A DNA stretch of 64,000 bases from Prionace glauca (taxonomy: Eukaryota; Chordata; Chondrichthyes; Carcharhiniformes; Carcharhinidae), in the NCBI GenBank assembly GCA_037974335.1, contig CM075739.1, positions 42,291,785 to 42,355,784 of the forward strand, given 5' to 3'. The translations under genes were made by a program, and so were the position numbers. The notes beneath the pieces were generated by a model, which was given only the letters and a program-made list of their open reading frames with translations, did not search any database and was not told where the DNA came from. Below, piece by piece: positions 23,305 through 33,534 of this stretch. The first letter of the stretch is position 1; each line of letters starts with the position of its first letter.

Positions 23305-24519
23305 ATGTCCGTCTACTTTAGGATAAAAATGGAAAGGGATGAGTGCCGGCCGAAGGGGAGGGTTCTGAACTGGGGGAAGGTGAGCTATAGTCGGATTAGG
23401 AGGGAGCTGAAGGACATTGATTGGGAAAGGTTGTTAGCTGGCAAGTCCACGGTTGGTAAGTGGGAGGTTTTTAAGGGCAAACTGAAAATGTTGCAGGAAA
23501 GGCATGTGCCGGTAAAGAGGAAGGATGGGAAAGGTAGGATTAGAGAACCGTGGATTACAGAGGGTATAGAAGACTTGGTCAGGAAGAAGAGGGAGGCGTA
23601 TGTTAGGTCGAAACAACTGGGAATGGAGAGTGCGCTGGAGGAACATAGAGAGAGTAGGAGGGAGCTAAAAAGGGGAGTTAGAAGGGCAAAAAGGGGGCAT
23701 GAAATGGCCTTGGCCGATAGGATTAAGGAAAATCCAAAAGCATTTTACTCTTATATTAGGAGCAAGAGAGTGGTTAGAGGGAAAATTGGTCCTCTTAGGG
23801 ACAAGGGAGGGAAGCTATGTATCGAGACTGAGGGAATGGGTGAGATCCTGAATGAATACTTTGCGTCGGTATTCACGAAGGAGAGGGGATTGGTGTCGTG
23901 TAATGTCTTGGAGGAAGCTGTAGGTCAGTGGAAGGAAATATCCATTACGAGGGAGGAAGTGCTAAGGTTTTTAGGTAGCATAAAAACAGATAAAACTCCG
24001 GGGCCTGATGGTATTTATCCCAGGCTGCTTAGGGAGGTGAAAGATGAAATTGCTGGGCCTCTGACACAAATCTTTGTCTCTTCTTTGGACACAGGTGAGG
24101 TCCCAGAAGACTGGAGGGTAGCTAATGTGGTACCGTTGTTTAAAAAGGGTAGTAGGGATAACCCTGGTAATTATAGACCAGTGAGTTTGACATCGGTGGT
24201 AGGAAAATTATTGGAAAAAATTCTTAGGGATAGGATGTATGAGCATTTGGAGCATTGCGATCTGATTAGGGAAACGCAACATAGCTTTGTTCGGGGGAGG
24301 TCTTGCCTTACGAATCTGGTGGAATTCTTCGAGGAGGTGACAAAAACGGTTGACGATGGGCGAGCCGTTGATGTCATCTATATGGATTTCAGTAAAGCAT
24401 TTGACAAAGTCCCTCACGGTAGGCTGGTAGAAAAGGTTAAGGCACATGGACAGGTAGCTAGGTGGGTCGAAAACTGGCTGGGAAATATAAACTGTCTGTG
24501 CTTTATATGCTCTGTCTGA
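23305..24519 (+). pseudogene. CR1-C ORF2, linker and RT domain
   Basis: The 404-codon frame covers the basic linker after the endonuclease and the N-terminal RT blocks. These are 'DKTPGPDGIYPRLLREVKDE', 'VVPLFKKGSRDNPGNYRPVS', 'RGRSCLTNLVEFFEEV' and 'IYMDFSKAFDKVPHGRL', which holds the first catalytic aspartate. The final residues come from the inserted Penelope tail, so the FADD-type motif is not in this frame. The rest of RT follows after 24643 with further breaks. The ATG at 23305 is internal to the original protein. Confidence 0.75.
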
Positions 24520-24635
24520 GGCCAGAACTCTCCATTCACCTGACGAAGAGGGTAACCTCGAAAGCTTGCTTGCTTGTGAGAATATTATCAAATAAATCGG
24601 TTGGACTAAAACCTGGTGTTGTCAGACTTTTTACT
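24488..24635 (+). mobile_element. Penelope-like 3' tail insertion, 8-bp target duplication
   Basis: GGGAAATA at 24480-24487 and 24636-24643 brackets a 148-bp Penelope 3' tail in plus orientation. It runs from 'taaactgtctgtgctttata' to 'gttgtcagactttttact'. It matches the outer part of the right arm at 12357-12499, is not inverted, and lacks the terminal 40-bp extension. Confidence 0.8.
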
Positions 24636-24999
24636 GGGAAATAGGAGACAGAGAGTAGTTGTTGAGGGGACCTTTTCTGGCTGGAGGCCAGTGACCAGTG
24701 GTGTGCCGCAGGGCTCAGTACTGGGACCTCTCCTCTTTGTAGTATATATAAACGACTTGGAAGAGGGCGTACACGGTCAGCAAGTTTGCGAATGACACTA
24801 AGATGGTAGGATTGGCAGATACGGAGGAGGACTGTCAGGTGACACAGCAGGATATAGATAGGTTGGTATATTGGGCAGATAGATGGCAGATGGAATTTAA
24901 TCCTGACAAATGCGAGGTGATGCATTTTGGAAGGAATAATGCAGGGAGGAGTTATGTGATAAAAGGTAGACCGATTAAGAGGTACAGAGGGACCTGGGA

Positions 25000-25554
25000 G
25001 TGCAGGTGCACAACTCTCTGAAGGTGTCGACACAGGTAGAGAAGGTTGTGAAGAAAGCTTATGGAAGGGATATGGAGTACAAGAGCTGCCATCTAATGCT
25101 TCAGTTGTACAGAACATTGGTTAGACCGCATTTGGAGTACTGCGTCCAGTTCTGGTCACCTTACTACCGGAAGGACGTGGAGACCCTGGAGAGGGTCCAG
25201 AGGAGGTTTACCAGGATGTTGCCTGGCATGGAAGGACTGAGTTACGAGGAAAGGTTGGAGAAACTGGGGTTCTTCTCCTTAGAAAGACAGAGATTAAGGG
25301 GTGATATGAAAGACGTATATAAAATACTGAAGGGAATAGATAGAGTAAACAGTGGTAGGCTTTTCCCTAGACTGGGGACAATTATGAGAGGTCACGATCT
25401 AACGGTGAGGGGGGAGAAGTATAATTTGGATACGAGAGGAAGGTTTTTCACGCTGAGGGTCGTGGGGATATGGAACGCGCTACCAAGTAGGGTGGTGGAG
25501 GCAGGCACGTTGGACTTGTTTAAGGTTTATTTAGATAGACACATAAGAACATAA
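25000..25554 (+). pseudogene. CR1-C ORF2, C-terminal domain
   Basis: The 184-codon frame contains 'LYRTLVRPHLEYCVQFWSPY', 'LERVQRRFTRMLPGMEG', 'SYEERLEKLGFFSLERQRLR' and 'GRFFTLRVVGIWNALPSRVV', the conserved CR1 region after the RT core. It is the downstream continuation of the protein at 23305-24519. Its last codons run into the adjacent CR1-A terminus. Confidence 0.75.
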
Positions 25555-26826
25555 GAACATAAGAAATAGGAGCAGGAGTCGGCCATCTGGCCCTTCGAGC
25601 CTGCCCCGCCATTCAATAAGATCATGGCTGATCTGTCGCTGCTCAGTTCCACATTCCGGCCCTCTCCCCATAACCCTTAATCCCCTCTCTTATCAAAAAC
25701 CCATCAACCCGCTTCTTGAAAATATTTAGCGAGGCAGCCTCCACCACTTCAACGGGCAGAGAATTCCAGAGATTCACCACCCTTTGAGTGAAGAAGTTCC
25801 TCCTCAACTCCATTCTAAAACGCCCCCCCTTTATCTTGAGGCTGTGCCCCCAAGCCCTACTGTCTTTTTTGAGCGGGAAGAGTTTCTCCACCTCTATCCT
25901 ATCCATCCCATTCATCATCTTATACGTCTCAATGAGATCTCCCCTCATTCTTCTAAACTCCAACGAGTACAAGCCTAGTTCATTCAGCCTCTCCTCATAG
26001 CTCAACCCCCTCAACTCCGGTATCAGCCTAGTAAACCTCCTCTGCACTCCCTCCAAGGCCAAAATATCTTTGCGCAGGTGCGGCGCCCAAAACTGCACAC
26101 AGTACTCCAGCTGCGGCCTCACCAATGCCCTATACAGCTGCAGCAAGACCTCCCTACTTTTATATTCAATCCCCTTCGCTATGAAGGCCAGCATCCCATT
26201 CGCCTTCCTGACCACCTGCTGCACCTGCAAGCTGGATTTTTGCGACTCATGCACAAGGACCCCGAGGTCCCTTTGCACCATCGCCTGCTGCAGTTTTTCG
26301 CCACGTAAGTAATAGTCCTTCCTACCATTCTTCCTTCCAAAGTGGACCACCTCACATTTGCCAACATTAAATTCCATTTGCCATTTCCTGGCCCATTCGC
26401 CCAGCCTATCTAGATCCTTCTGCAGACTCTCCACATCCTCCGCACAATTTGCCGTTCCCCCAATCTTGGTGTCATCCGTAAATTTCGACACCCTACACTC
26501 GGTTCCCTCCTCCAGATCATCTATATAAATGATAAATAGCTGAGGCCCCAGCACCGACCATTGGGGCACCCCACTAGTCACCATCCGCCAATCCGAAAAG
26601 CACCCATTGACCCCCACTCTCTGCCTCCTGTTTGACAACCAATCCTCTATCCACGCTAACACCCTACCCCCAACTCCAAGACCCCTGACCTTCTGCAATA
26701 ACCTCTTATGAGGTACTTTGTCAAACACCTTCTGAAAATCCAGAAAGACCACATCCACCGGCTCTCCTCTATCCACCGCCCTAGACACATCCTCATAGAA
26801 CTCCAGTAAATTTGTCAGACACATGA
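25541..26826 (-). mobile_element. CR1-A LINE, 5'-truncated
   Basis: On the plus strand it opens with the CR1-A 3' terminus (ACATAAGAACATAAGAACAT) and the 3' UTR 'cttcgagcctgccccgccat'. It then contains an uninterrupted minus frame of 393 codons. The 5' end is an abrupt truncation near 26826, inside RT. The copy closely resembles that at 62.4 kb. Confidence 0.85.
25643..26824 (-). CDS. CR1-A ORF2, RT core and C-terminal domain (5'-truncated)
   Basis: The 393-codon open frame has 'VFLDFQKVFDKVPHKRLLQK', 'VTSGVPQWSVLGPQLF' (W where relatives have G) and 'KFTDDTKIGG' at the active site, where relatives have FADD. It then has the complete C-terminal domain ending 'REGIKGYGERAGMWN'. The endonuclease and first RT blocks are missing, so it cannot retrotranspose. 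The open frame and the limited differences from 62411-63814 suggest a fairly recent insertion. The ATG at 26824 is incidental. Confidence 0.75.
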   Translation of the reverse strand: MCLTNLLEFYEDVSRAVDRGEPVDVVFLDFQKVFDKVPHKRLLQKVRGLGVGGRVLAWIEDWLSNRRQRVGVNGCFSDWRMVTSGVPQWSVLGPQLFIIYIDDLEEGTECRVSKFTDDTKIGGTANCAEDVESLQKDLDRLGEWARKWQMEFNVGKCEVVHFGRKNGRKDYYLRGEKLQQAMVQRDLGVLVHESQKSSLQVQQVVRKANGMLAFIAKGIEYKSREVLLQLYRALVRPQLEYCVQFWAPHLRKDILALEGVQRRFTRLIPELRGLSYEERLNELGLYSLEFRRMRGDLIETYKMMNGMDRIEVEKLFPLKKDSRAWGHSLKIKGGRFRMELRRNFFTQRVVNLWNSLPVEVVEAASLNIFKKRVDGFLIREGIKGYGERAGMWN

Positions 26827-27034
26827 GCGAAGCGAGGATTGAGGGTTATAGTAGAGGGTATTAAATAGGGTCAGAGCCTCGGGACGACACCAGAAATGTA
26901 GTATTACATGTTAACGTATTGTCTTTTTATTCCACAGGTGGAGGTCCACCTTGTTGTCAAACGAGGGGCATACACACGGTGGGTCGTGCGTGGGCTGCTC
27001 TTGGAAGTTCCGAGAGTGGCCTAGTACTTCATGT

Positions 27035-27380
27035 CGGTGTGTGTGCTTAATCCTGGACCAGCAGACGGGCACCGCAACAGCTCAGTGACTATCACTGCTA
27101 GCTGTGCAGATACATGGATTTGGGCCTGTGTCTGTGGGAGTTTGCACATTCTCCCTGTGGTTGCGTGGGTTTCCTCCGGGCGCTCCAGTTTTCTTCCACA
27201 CCCCAAAGATGTGCTCTTAGGCTGATTGCTGTACCAAATTGACACTATTCTCCCCTGAATCTGGCTACATTAGGGGTTCCACTCACATACACACAGGGCA
27301 GGGTAGGTGTAGGAAGATGCGGCGGCGTGGGCTCGTTGGGCCGAAGGGCCTGTTTCCCGTGCTGGGATGTTCTTCGTTCT
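27035..27380 (+). mobile_element. HE1-related SINE variant, copy 1
   Basis: The head differs from ordinary HE1 ('gacgggcaccgcaacagctc', 'agtgactatcactgctagct') but joins the HE1 core ('gtgggagtttgcacattctc', 'gcgtgggtttcctccgggcg'). It ends 'gggcctgtttcccgtgctgg' and 'aaataaagttaaag'. The copy at 59555-59795 shares the head and core. Confidence 0.65.
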
Positions 27381-27526
27381 AAATAAAGTTAAAGGGATAT
27401 TCAAATAATAGATATATGTTCAATGGAAGAATCTACAGTTGTGTGTGATCCTGACAGTTGGGCAGTTGAACTCCACTGCTGGCTCTGCTCAATTTCCAAC
27501 CAAATAAGCAACTGAGCCCTCAATTT

Positions 27527-27802
27527 AAGTTCAAGTTCATTTTATTAGTGCCATAAGTAGGCTTACATTAACACTGCAACTAAATTATTGTGATCCCCTA
27601 GTTGCCACACTCTGGCATCTGTTCGGGTACACAGAGAAAATTTAGCATGGCCAACGCACCTAAGCAGCATGTTTTTGGACTGTGGGAGAACCCAGAGGAA
27701 GCCTACGCAGACACTGGGAGATTGTGCAAACTCCACACAGACAACGACCCGAGCTGGGAATCGAATATGAAGTGCTAACCACTGCGCCAATGCTGCCTCA
27801 TA
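27527..27802 (-). mobile_element. HE1-type SINE, near full length
   Basis: Read on the minus strand: head 'ggcgcagtggttagcacttc', partial B box, HE1 core and 'cagtgttaatgtaagcctac' tail, ending near 'aatgaacttgaactt'. Confidence 0.75.
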
Positions 27803-28279
27803 ATTTAATGTCTCATCTGACATTAAATAGTCACTCCTTCAATTCTGCACTGGAATGTTGGCTTTGAACTTTTTTTTTGTCCAAGCCCTGAACTGGGACT
27901 TAAACCCAGCACTTTGTGACTCAGGGTAAAATGACACCAATTGAGCCACCATTGTCACAACTGACTACTGTCAATGGACAATAAAATTCAATGGTTGCAT
28001 ATTTTTTGCTACTTTACATAACAACCCTGACATTTTATACTCAGATTATGCCCTCTGCAACTTTATCTAATTGTTTCTCTTTGTGTAAAACTGAATGCAT
28101 TGCAACTCAATATCTATTAAGTAATGAGCCAATCCATTAGTTAACATCAGGCCCAAGTGCCTCAGTCCAGTTAAAGAATTCCTGGCTCAGGTCACTGTCT
28201 TTGTGGAGCCTGTACATTCTCCCCGTGCCTTGTTTAACATTACAATAGGATTTTCAAATTGTCAAAAACAGAAATAAAC
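27803..28279. other. Unassigned DNA
   Basis: AT-rich sequence. No repeat or coding signal recognised. Confidence 0.4.
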
Positions 28280-29125
28280 TGATATATGTTTTAGAAGCAG
28301 GAGTAGGTCACTTTATCCCTTGAATCTGCCCTGCCATTTAATAAGATCAAAACTGATCAGATCGTAATATTGAATCCACATTCCCACTACCCCTGATAGC
28401 CTTTTACCCCCTTGCTTATCTAGAATTCATTGAGCTCTGCCTTAAAAATATTCAAGGATTCTATTTCCACTGCTTTTACAGGAAGAGTTCCAAATACTCA
28501 AAACTCTTAGAGAAAAAAATTCTCCTCATTTCTGTCTTAAGTGGATGGCTGCTTAGTTTTAAATAGTGACCCCCTAGTTCCAGTTTCTTCCACAAGTGGA
28601 AATAACTGCACACATTCACCCTGTTAAAACCGTTGTATGTTTCAGTCAAGTTGTTTCTTACTCTTCTAAACTCCAGTGGATACAAGCCTACCCTGTCTAA
28701 CCTTTTCTCATTAGTCAACCCACCCATTCCAGATATTAGTTTGGTAAATCTTGTCTATTTTCGATGCTTTACACTGTTCCTTAAATAAGGAGATAAACAG
28801 TAAACACAGTACTCCAGATGTAGTCTCCCCAAAGCCCTATTTTACTGCTAACTCTCTATTTTGTTTATTATGAGAAGAATTTAATACAATGTCATTCTAT
28901 TAGCTTTCCTACTTACTTGCTGTACCTGCCTTTTGTAATTCATGTACTGGGACACCCAGATCCCTCTGTATCTCAGAGCTGTGTAATCTCTCACCATATA
29001 GATTAAATGCTCTTTCTTTATTCTTCCTGCCAAAATGGACAATTTCACATTTTCCCACATACTCCAGATCTTTGTCCTCTCATTTGACAAAGTCTGATTT
29101 CAGTGAGGGTGATATTAGCAGATTT
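28280..29125 (-). mobile_element. Old CR1 LINE fragment
   Basis: The minus strand has the CR1 tail motifs 'MRRIFFSKSFEYLELF' and 'EKRLDRVGLYPLEFRRVR', preceded by an 'SAYRYRGIWVSQYM...QVQQVSRKAN' relic, and a 3' UTR-like 'tagaagcaggagtaggtcac'. Many breaks are present, and it is clearly older than CR1-A. Confidence 0.65.
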
Positions 29126-29275
29126 AATGTTGCTTGGAATCTGTTTCTATGTTGCTTCTTTCATTGTGTTTTATTAAACAAGATCTTCTGCAATCTTCAC
29201 CAAGCCCATTGAATCAGTGAGTCTGAACCAGAAAGGATTGTTGACCTATAGAATGCTTCCTTGTGTTTCCTGATG

Positions 29276-29447
29276 CCACTGAATAAACAGCCACAGGAAG
29301 GCAAAGTTGGCTGACCAAATGTTCCAGATGAATCACAATTCAGTACAGATTAAATACTTAATTTTGATGCAAATCTACCCAAACAGCACTGAGCCGTTTA
29401 ACAAATCTCTGTGGTCAGGGTAATTACTCACCATTCTCTATGCTAAT
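29276..29447 (+). repeat. Unclassified about 170-bp dispersed repeat, copy 1
   Basis: From 'actgaataaacagccacagg' to about 'accattctctatgctaattt', this segment is the reverse complement of 30719-30890 with scattered differences. I see no tRNA boxes and no clear terminal inverted repeats. Confidence 0.7.
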
Positions 29448-30029
29448 TTGGTGAGGGGAGGGAGGGGGTGAGGGGGAGCGGGGGCATTTTGGGGAAGTAA
29501 ATCATACCATTAGTGAACTTCAAACAATATAACCACTAAATTGACCAGAGGGACAAAAATGTTCCAACAATTTTTTGAAGATTTAAAGCATTTCATTCCT
29601 ACTGTCAGCCTTTGATGAAGAAGGAACCTTGGTCTCTACATTAAAGGTGTGATTAAAAAAGCAAGTTGTTGATGTTGAGCCAAAAAAAAATGCCAGCCCA
29701 AGATTATGTGAGAAGAAACTCAAAGTGATGGTATGCAATAGAACCTGTGGGCAGCTCTACACAATGTCCTATTTCATAAAGTCTTGGCTGACAAGGTAGA
29801 TATTATGATTCAGGTGGTAGATATGTGACTTTCTGTGATATCTTTCCCCTAGGATAGTGGTGCATCAAACCTGGAATAAGCATGGCAAGGACTGAACTGA
29901 ATTTGGTGGAGTTTGACCACTGTTCAAATTGCAATATGCCACTCAATTCTCCCTGGTGTAATTGAACCAATTCATGCCGGTGGGACTGCTCGATCTCCTT
30001 GTGCACCATTCAATTGCCCCTCCTTTTTT
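29448..30029. other. Unassigned DNA with a short G-rich patch
   Basis: A GGGAGGG-type purine-rich patch lies at about 29456-29495. Otherwise nothing is recognised. Confidence 0.4.
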
Positions 30030-30718
30030 CTACAATATGCCCCTTGAGCCTGCTCTATAATTTAATAAGATCATAGCTGATCATCCTCTCACCAAATATC
30101 TACCCACCTCTGCCTTAAAAATATTTAAAGACTCTGCTCCTCTCACCTTTTCAGGAAGAGAGTTCCAAAGGTTCACAATTTTCTGAGTGAAAATAATTCC
30201 CCTCATCAATGTTTCGGATGGGCAACCTCTTATTTTTAAACAGTAAGCCCCAGTTCTAGATCCTCCCACAAGAGGAAACATCCTCTCCACATCCACCCTG
30301 CCAAAAACCCCTCAGGATTTTGTGTTTCAATCAAGTTGCCTCTTACTTTTCTAAGCTCCAGTGGATACAATCCTAGTCTGTTCTACCTTTTCTCATAAGA
30401 CAATCTGTCTATTCCTGATATTAGTCTGGTAAACCTTTTCAGATCTCTCAAACACATTTGCATCCTTCCTTAAATGAGGTGATCAATTCTGTACATGTTA
30501 CTCCAAATGTGATCTCATTAGTGTCCTGTCCAACTGAAGCACAGCTTCCCTACTTTTCTACTCAATTCCTTTTGCAATAAATGATAACACCACTTGCTGT
30601 GTTTGCATATTACTTTTTTATGATTCAAGCACTAAGACACACAAATTCTTCTGCATCACGGAGCTTTGCAATCTGTCATTATTTAGATAATATTCTTTTG
30701 TACTCTTGTCTTCTCTTC

Positions 30719-30890
30719 AGATTAGCACAGAGAATGGTGAATAATTACCCTGACCACAGAGAACTGTTAAACAACTCAGTGTTCTTTGGGTAGATTTGCA
30801 CCAAAACTAAGTAATTAGTCTGTACTGAATTGCAACTCATCTGGAACATTTGGTCAGCCAACTTTGCCTTCCTGTGGCTGTTTATTCAGT
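30719..30890 (-). repeat. Unclassified about 170-bp dispersed repeat, copy 2 (inverted)
   Basis: Reverse-complement match to 29276-29447. It sits inside an old CR1, so it is a mobile unit rather than a local duplication only. A few more bases of it continue after the Penelope insert at 30891-31063. Confidence 0.7.
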
Positions 30891-31063
30891 CATGATGTGG
30901 AAATGCCAGCGTTGGACAGGGGTAAACACAGTAAAAAGTCTGACAACACCAGGTTCTAGTCCAACCGATTTATTTGATCTCGATTTAAACTCACTATCTC
31001 ACTTGAGTTTACTATCAAATAAATCGGTTGGACTAAAACCTGGTGTTGTCAGACTTTTTACTG
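30891..31063. mobile_element. Penelope-like fold-back, 12-bp target duplication
   Basis: TGTTTATTCAGT flanks it at 30879-30890 and 31064-31075. The left end has the full terminus ('catgatgtggaaatgccagc', 'gttggacaggggtaaacaca') and then the tail on the minus strand. The right end is the plus-strand tail stopping at 'agactttttactg'. The arms meet near 30995. Confidence 0.8.
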
Positions 31064-31289
31064 TGTTTATTCAGTGACATTAAGAAAATGCACATTTCCC
31101 CACAAAGTACACCATTTGCTGGATCTTTGTCCACTCACTTTACCTATCTGTATCTCTCTGTGGCTTCCTTATGGCCTCTTCACAACTTGCTAATGTATGA
31201 ATAGCAATATTGAACTGCATGAACATTGTCATTACACTCTGGATAGAAGAGTGATCTCCATGCAATCATCTCCTGGTTCCTCCAGTAAA

Positions 31290-31420
31290 CATGATGTGGG
31301 TATGCCGGTGTTCGACAGGGGTAAATACAGTAAAAAGTCTGACAACACCAGGTTTTAGTCCAACCGACTATCAAATAAATCGGTTGGACTAAAACCTGGT
31401 GTTGTCAGACTTTTTACTGT
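31290..31420. mobile_element. Penelope-like fold-back, 11-bp target duplication
   Basis: CCTCCAGTAAA flanks it at 31279-31289 and 31421-31431. The left arm carries the full extended terminus. The right arm stops at 'gactttttactgt'. The two arms are almost perfect reverse complements around a loop of about a dozen bases, so RNA or single-stranded DNA would form a strong hairpin. Confidence 0.85.
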
Positions 31421-31619
31421 CCTCCAGTAAAAGCAGCATGTACGTGTATGGTCCCTCCACCAGTCCCATTTTTCTTTAGGTGTCTATCCACTGGGTGATC
31501 TGAAACCTCCTCTGGCTGACTGTCTCTATCTTTCTGCTCATGGAATCCTTTTTGTAAAACTTTCTTTTCACACCAAAGTTCATTAAACCCATTTTAACTC
31601 AGTCATCTCCTAATTATCA

Positions 31620-32895
31620 TTTAAAAAGATTGCTCAGTGATGCCCACTTTGGGTTTCGCCAGGGTCACTGAGTTCCTGACCTCATTACAGCCTTCATTCA
31701 AACATGGACAATAGATCTGAATCCCAGAGGTGAGGTGAGAGTAACAGCCCTTGACATCAAGTCTGCATTTAACCAAGTGTGACATCAAGGAGCTCTGGAA
31801 TCAATGGGTATCAGGAGGCAAACTCTCCACTGGTTGAAATCATACCTGACACATAGGAAGAGAGTTGAGGCTATGGAGGGTCAGTTATCTTAGCTTTAGG
31901 ACATCTCTGCAAGCTTCGCTCAAGATAGTGTCCTAGGTCCAACCAGTTTCAGCTGCTTCATCACTGATCTTTCCTCCATCATAAAGTCAGAAGTGAGTAT
32001 GTTCACCGATGATTGCGCAATGTTCAGCATGATTCACGACTCCTCAGATACTGAAGCAGTTCAAGTTCAAATGCAACAAGATCTGGACAATATCTCAGCT
32101 TGGGCTGACAAGTGTCAAGTAGCATTCATGCCACACAAATGCCAGACATTGACCATCGCCAATGAGAGACACTCAAACCATTGCCCCTTGACATGCAATA
32201 GTGTTACCATCACTGAATCCCCCACTGTCTATATCCTTGGGGTTACCATTGACCAGAAACTCAAATGGACTTACCACATAAACACAATGGCTACAAGAGC
32301 AGGTCAGAGGCTAGGAATACAGTGGCGAGTGACTCACCTCCTGACTCCCCAAAACCTGACCATCATCTACAAGGCATAAGTTAGAAGTGTGATAGAATAT
32401 TCCCCATTTGCCTGGATTGGTGCAGCTCCAATACTCAAGAAGCTTGACACCGTCCAGGACAAAGCAGCCCACTTGATTAGCACCACATCCACAAACATCC
32501 ACTCACTCCACTGATGCTCAGTAGCAACAGTGTGTATTATCTACAAGGTGCACTGCAGCACAATTCACCAAAAGTCCCGAGGCAGCACCTTCCAAACCCA
32601 TGACCACTTCCATCTAGAAGAACAAGGACAGCAGATAAATGGGAACACCAGCACCTGCAGGTTCCTCATCAAGCCACTCACCATCCTAACTCGGAGGTAT
32701 ATCACCATTTCTTTGCAATCACTGAGTCAAAATCCTGGAATTCTCTCCCTAATGGCATTGTGGTTCAACGTACAGCAATGGGCTGCAGCGTTTCAAGAAG
32801 GCAGCTCATCACCACCTTCTCAAGGGCAACTAGGGATGGGCAATAACTGTTGCCAGCCAGCAATGCCCATGTCCTACAAATGAATAAAAAATAAT
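31620..32895 (+). mobile_element. Non-LTR retrotransposon of a second type (Jockey/I-like RT), 5'-truncated
   Basis: The plus strand reads 'GFRQGH', 'VTALDIKSAFNQV' (RT block with catalytic D), 'LHWLKSYLTHRKRVEAMEGQ', 'SVLGPTSFSCFITDLSS', 'FTDDCAMFSMI' (active-site T-D-D) and 'LGVTIDQKLKWTYHINTMAT'. A 128-codon open stretch spans 31993-32379. The 3' end runs 'gggcaactagggatgggcaa' to 'caatgcccatgtcctacaaa' and a TAAAAAATAA tail. It differs from CR1 in the LDIKSAF and FTDD blocks. I cannot place the clade with certainty. Several stops are present. Confidence 0.75.
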
Positions 32896-33534
32896 TACAA
32901 AAGATGTCATTGAACCATCTAAGCTCAAGCTAGATCAATCTTTCAAGATATTGGATTTTGAACACTCTGACACCTATCAGCTTGTAAACATGCCAATTGT
33001 GTCTAAGCTTTAGTAGTATCTGGGTCTCTGGGAGGTACTGAACTTTCACACTTTACTAGATTACTGCTGAAGTTTACATTTTGATCATTTGATCCTTTTA
33101 GGTCAATAAAGCTCGGTCAACAAAGGCACTCAAACCAGATTTCCAACATGTCACCTCTCAGCTGCTTTTACTGAGAACGTATCATAAAAAGGTAAGATTC
33201 AGTATAACAATTAAATTAAAGAAGAGCAAGAAGTATCACATAAGATGTCCCAGAGCGAATACTGAAGGTTGCTCTAAGATGGACACCAGCAGAGAAACGC
33301 AAATGGGGTAGGCCAAAACAACACAGCATAGAACTGTGGTGACTAAACTGAAAGAGATGGGACCTACATAGGGCAAAGCACAAACCACAGCACAAGACAG
33401 AGTCAAATGGAGGAACATTGTTGTGGCCTTATGTTTCACCTGGACTAGGAGGATAACTAACGAACAGAAAAACATAGTATTTAATTTTGTTTTCTCTTGT
33501 TAATTAATGAAAACTATGTAGGAATTTTCCAAGG
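32896..33534. other. Unassigned DNA
   Basis: No supported gene or recognised repeat. A minus frame at 33236-33475 is hydrophobic and cysteine-rich, but no motif supports it. Confidence 0.4.

Larger units (their letters stand above)
22975..25540 (+). mobile_element. CR1-C LINE, 5'-truncated, split by a Penelope tail
   Basis: The element starts inside the endonuclease domain ('DITMLGVY', 'VVVVGDFNLPGVDWKV', 'LEQYVTSPTREG') and runs through RT and the C-terminal domain. The RT is interrupted by a 148-bp Penelope tail at 24488-24635. Its own 3' end is lost where a CR1-A copy begins at 25541. It is a separate subfamily from CR1-A. Confidence 0.85.
30030..31190 (-). mobile_element. Old CR1 LINE fragment with nested insertions
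   Basis: The minus strand has 'MRGIIFTQKIVNLWNSLPEK' and upstream CR1 C-terminal blocks to about 30710. It resumes at about 31079-31190 with a region before the RT C-terminal block. Between them lie the unclassified repeat (30719-30890) and a Penelope fold-back. Confidence 0.6.

Noticed and set aside
31290-31420. Hairpin as a microRNA precursor
   Set aside because: The stem is explained fully by two inverted Penelope termini inside a target duplication.
33236-33475. Cysteine-rich hydrophobic minus frame resembling a small membrane protein
   Set aside because: It is isolated, with no promoter, splice or family evidence.
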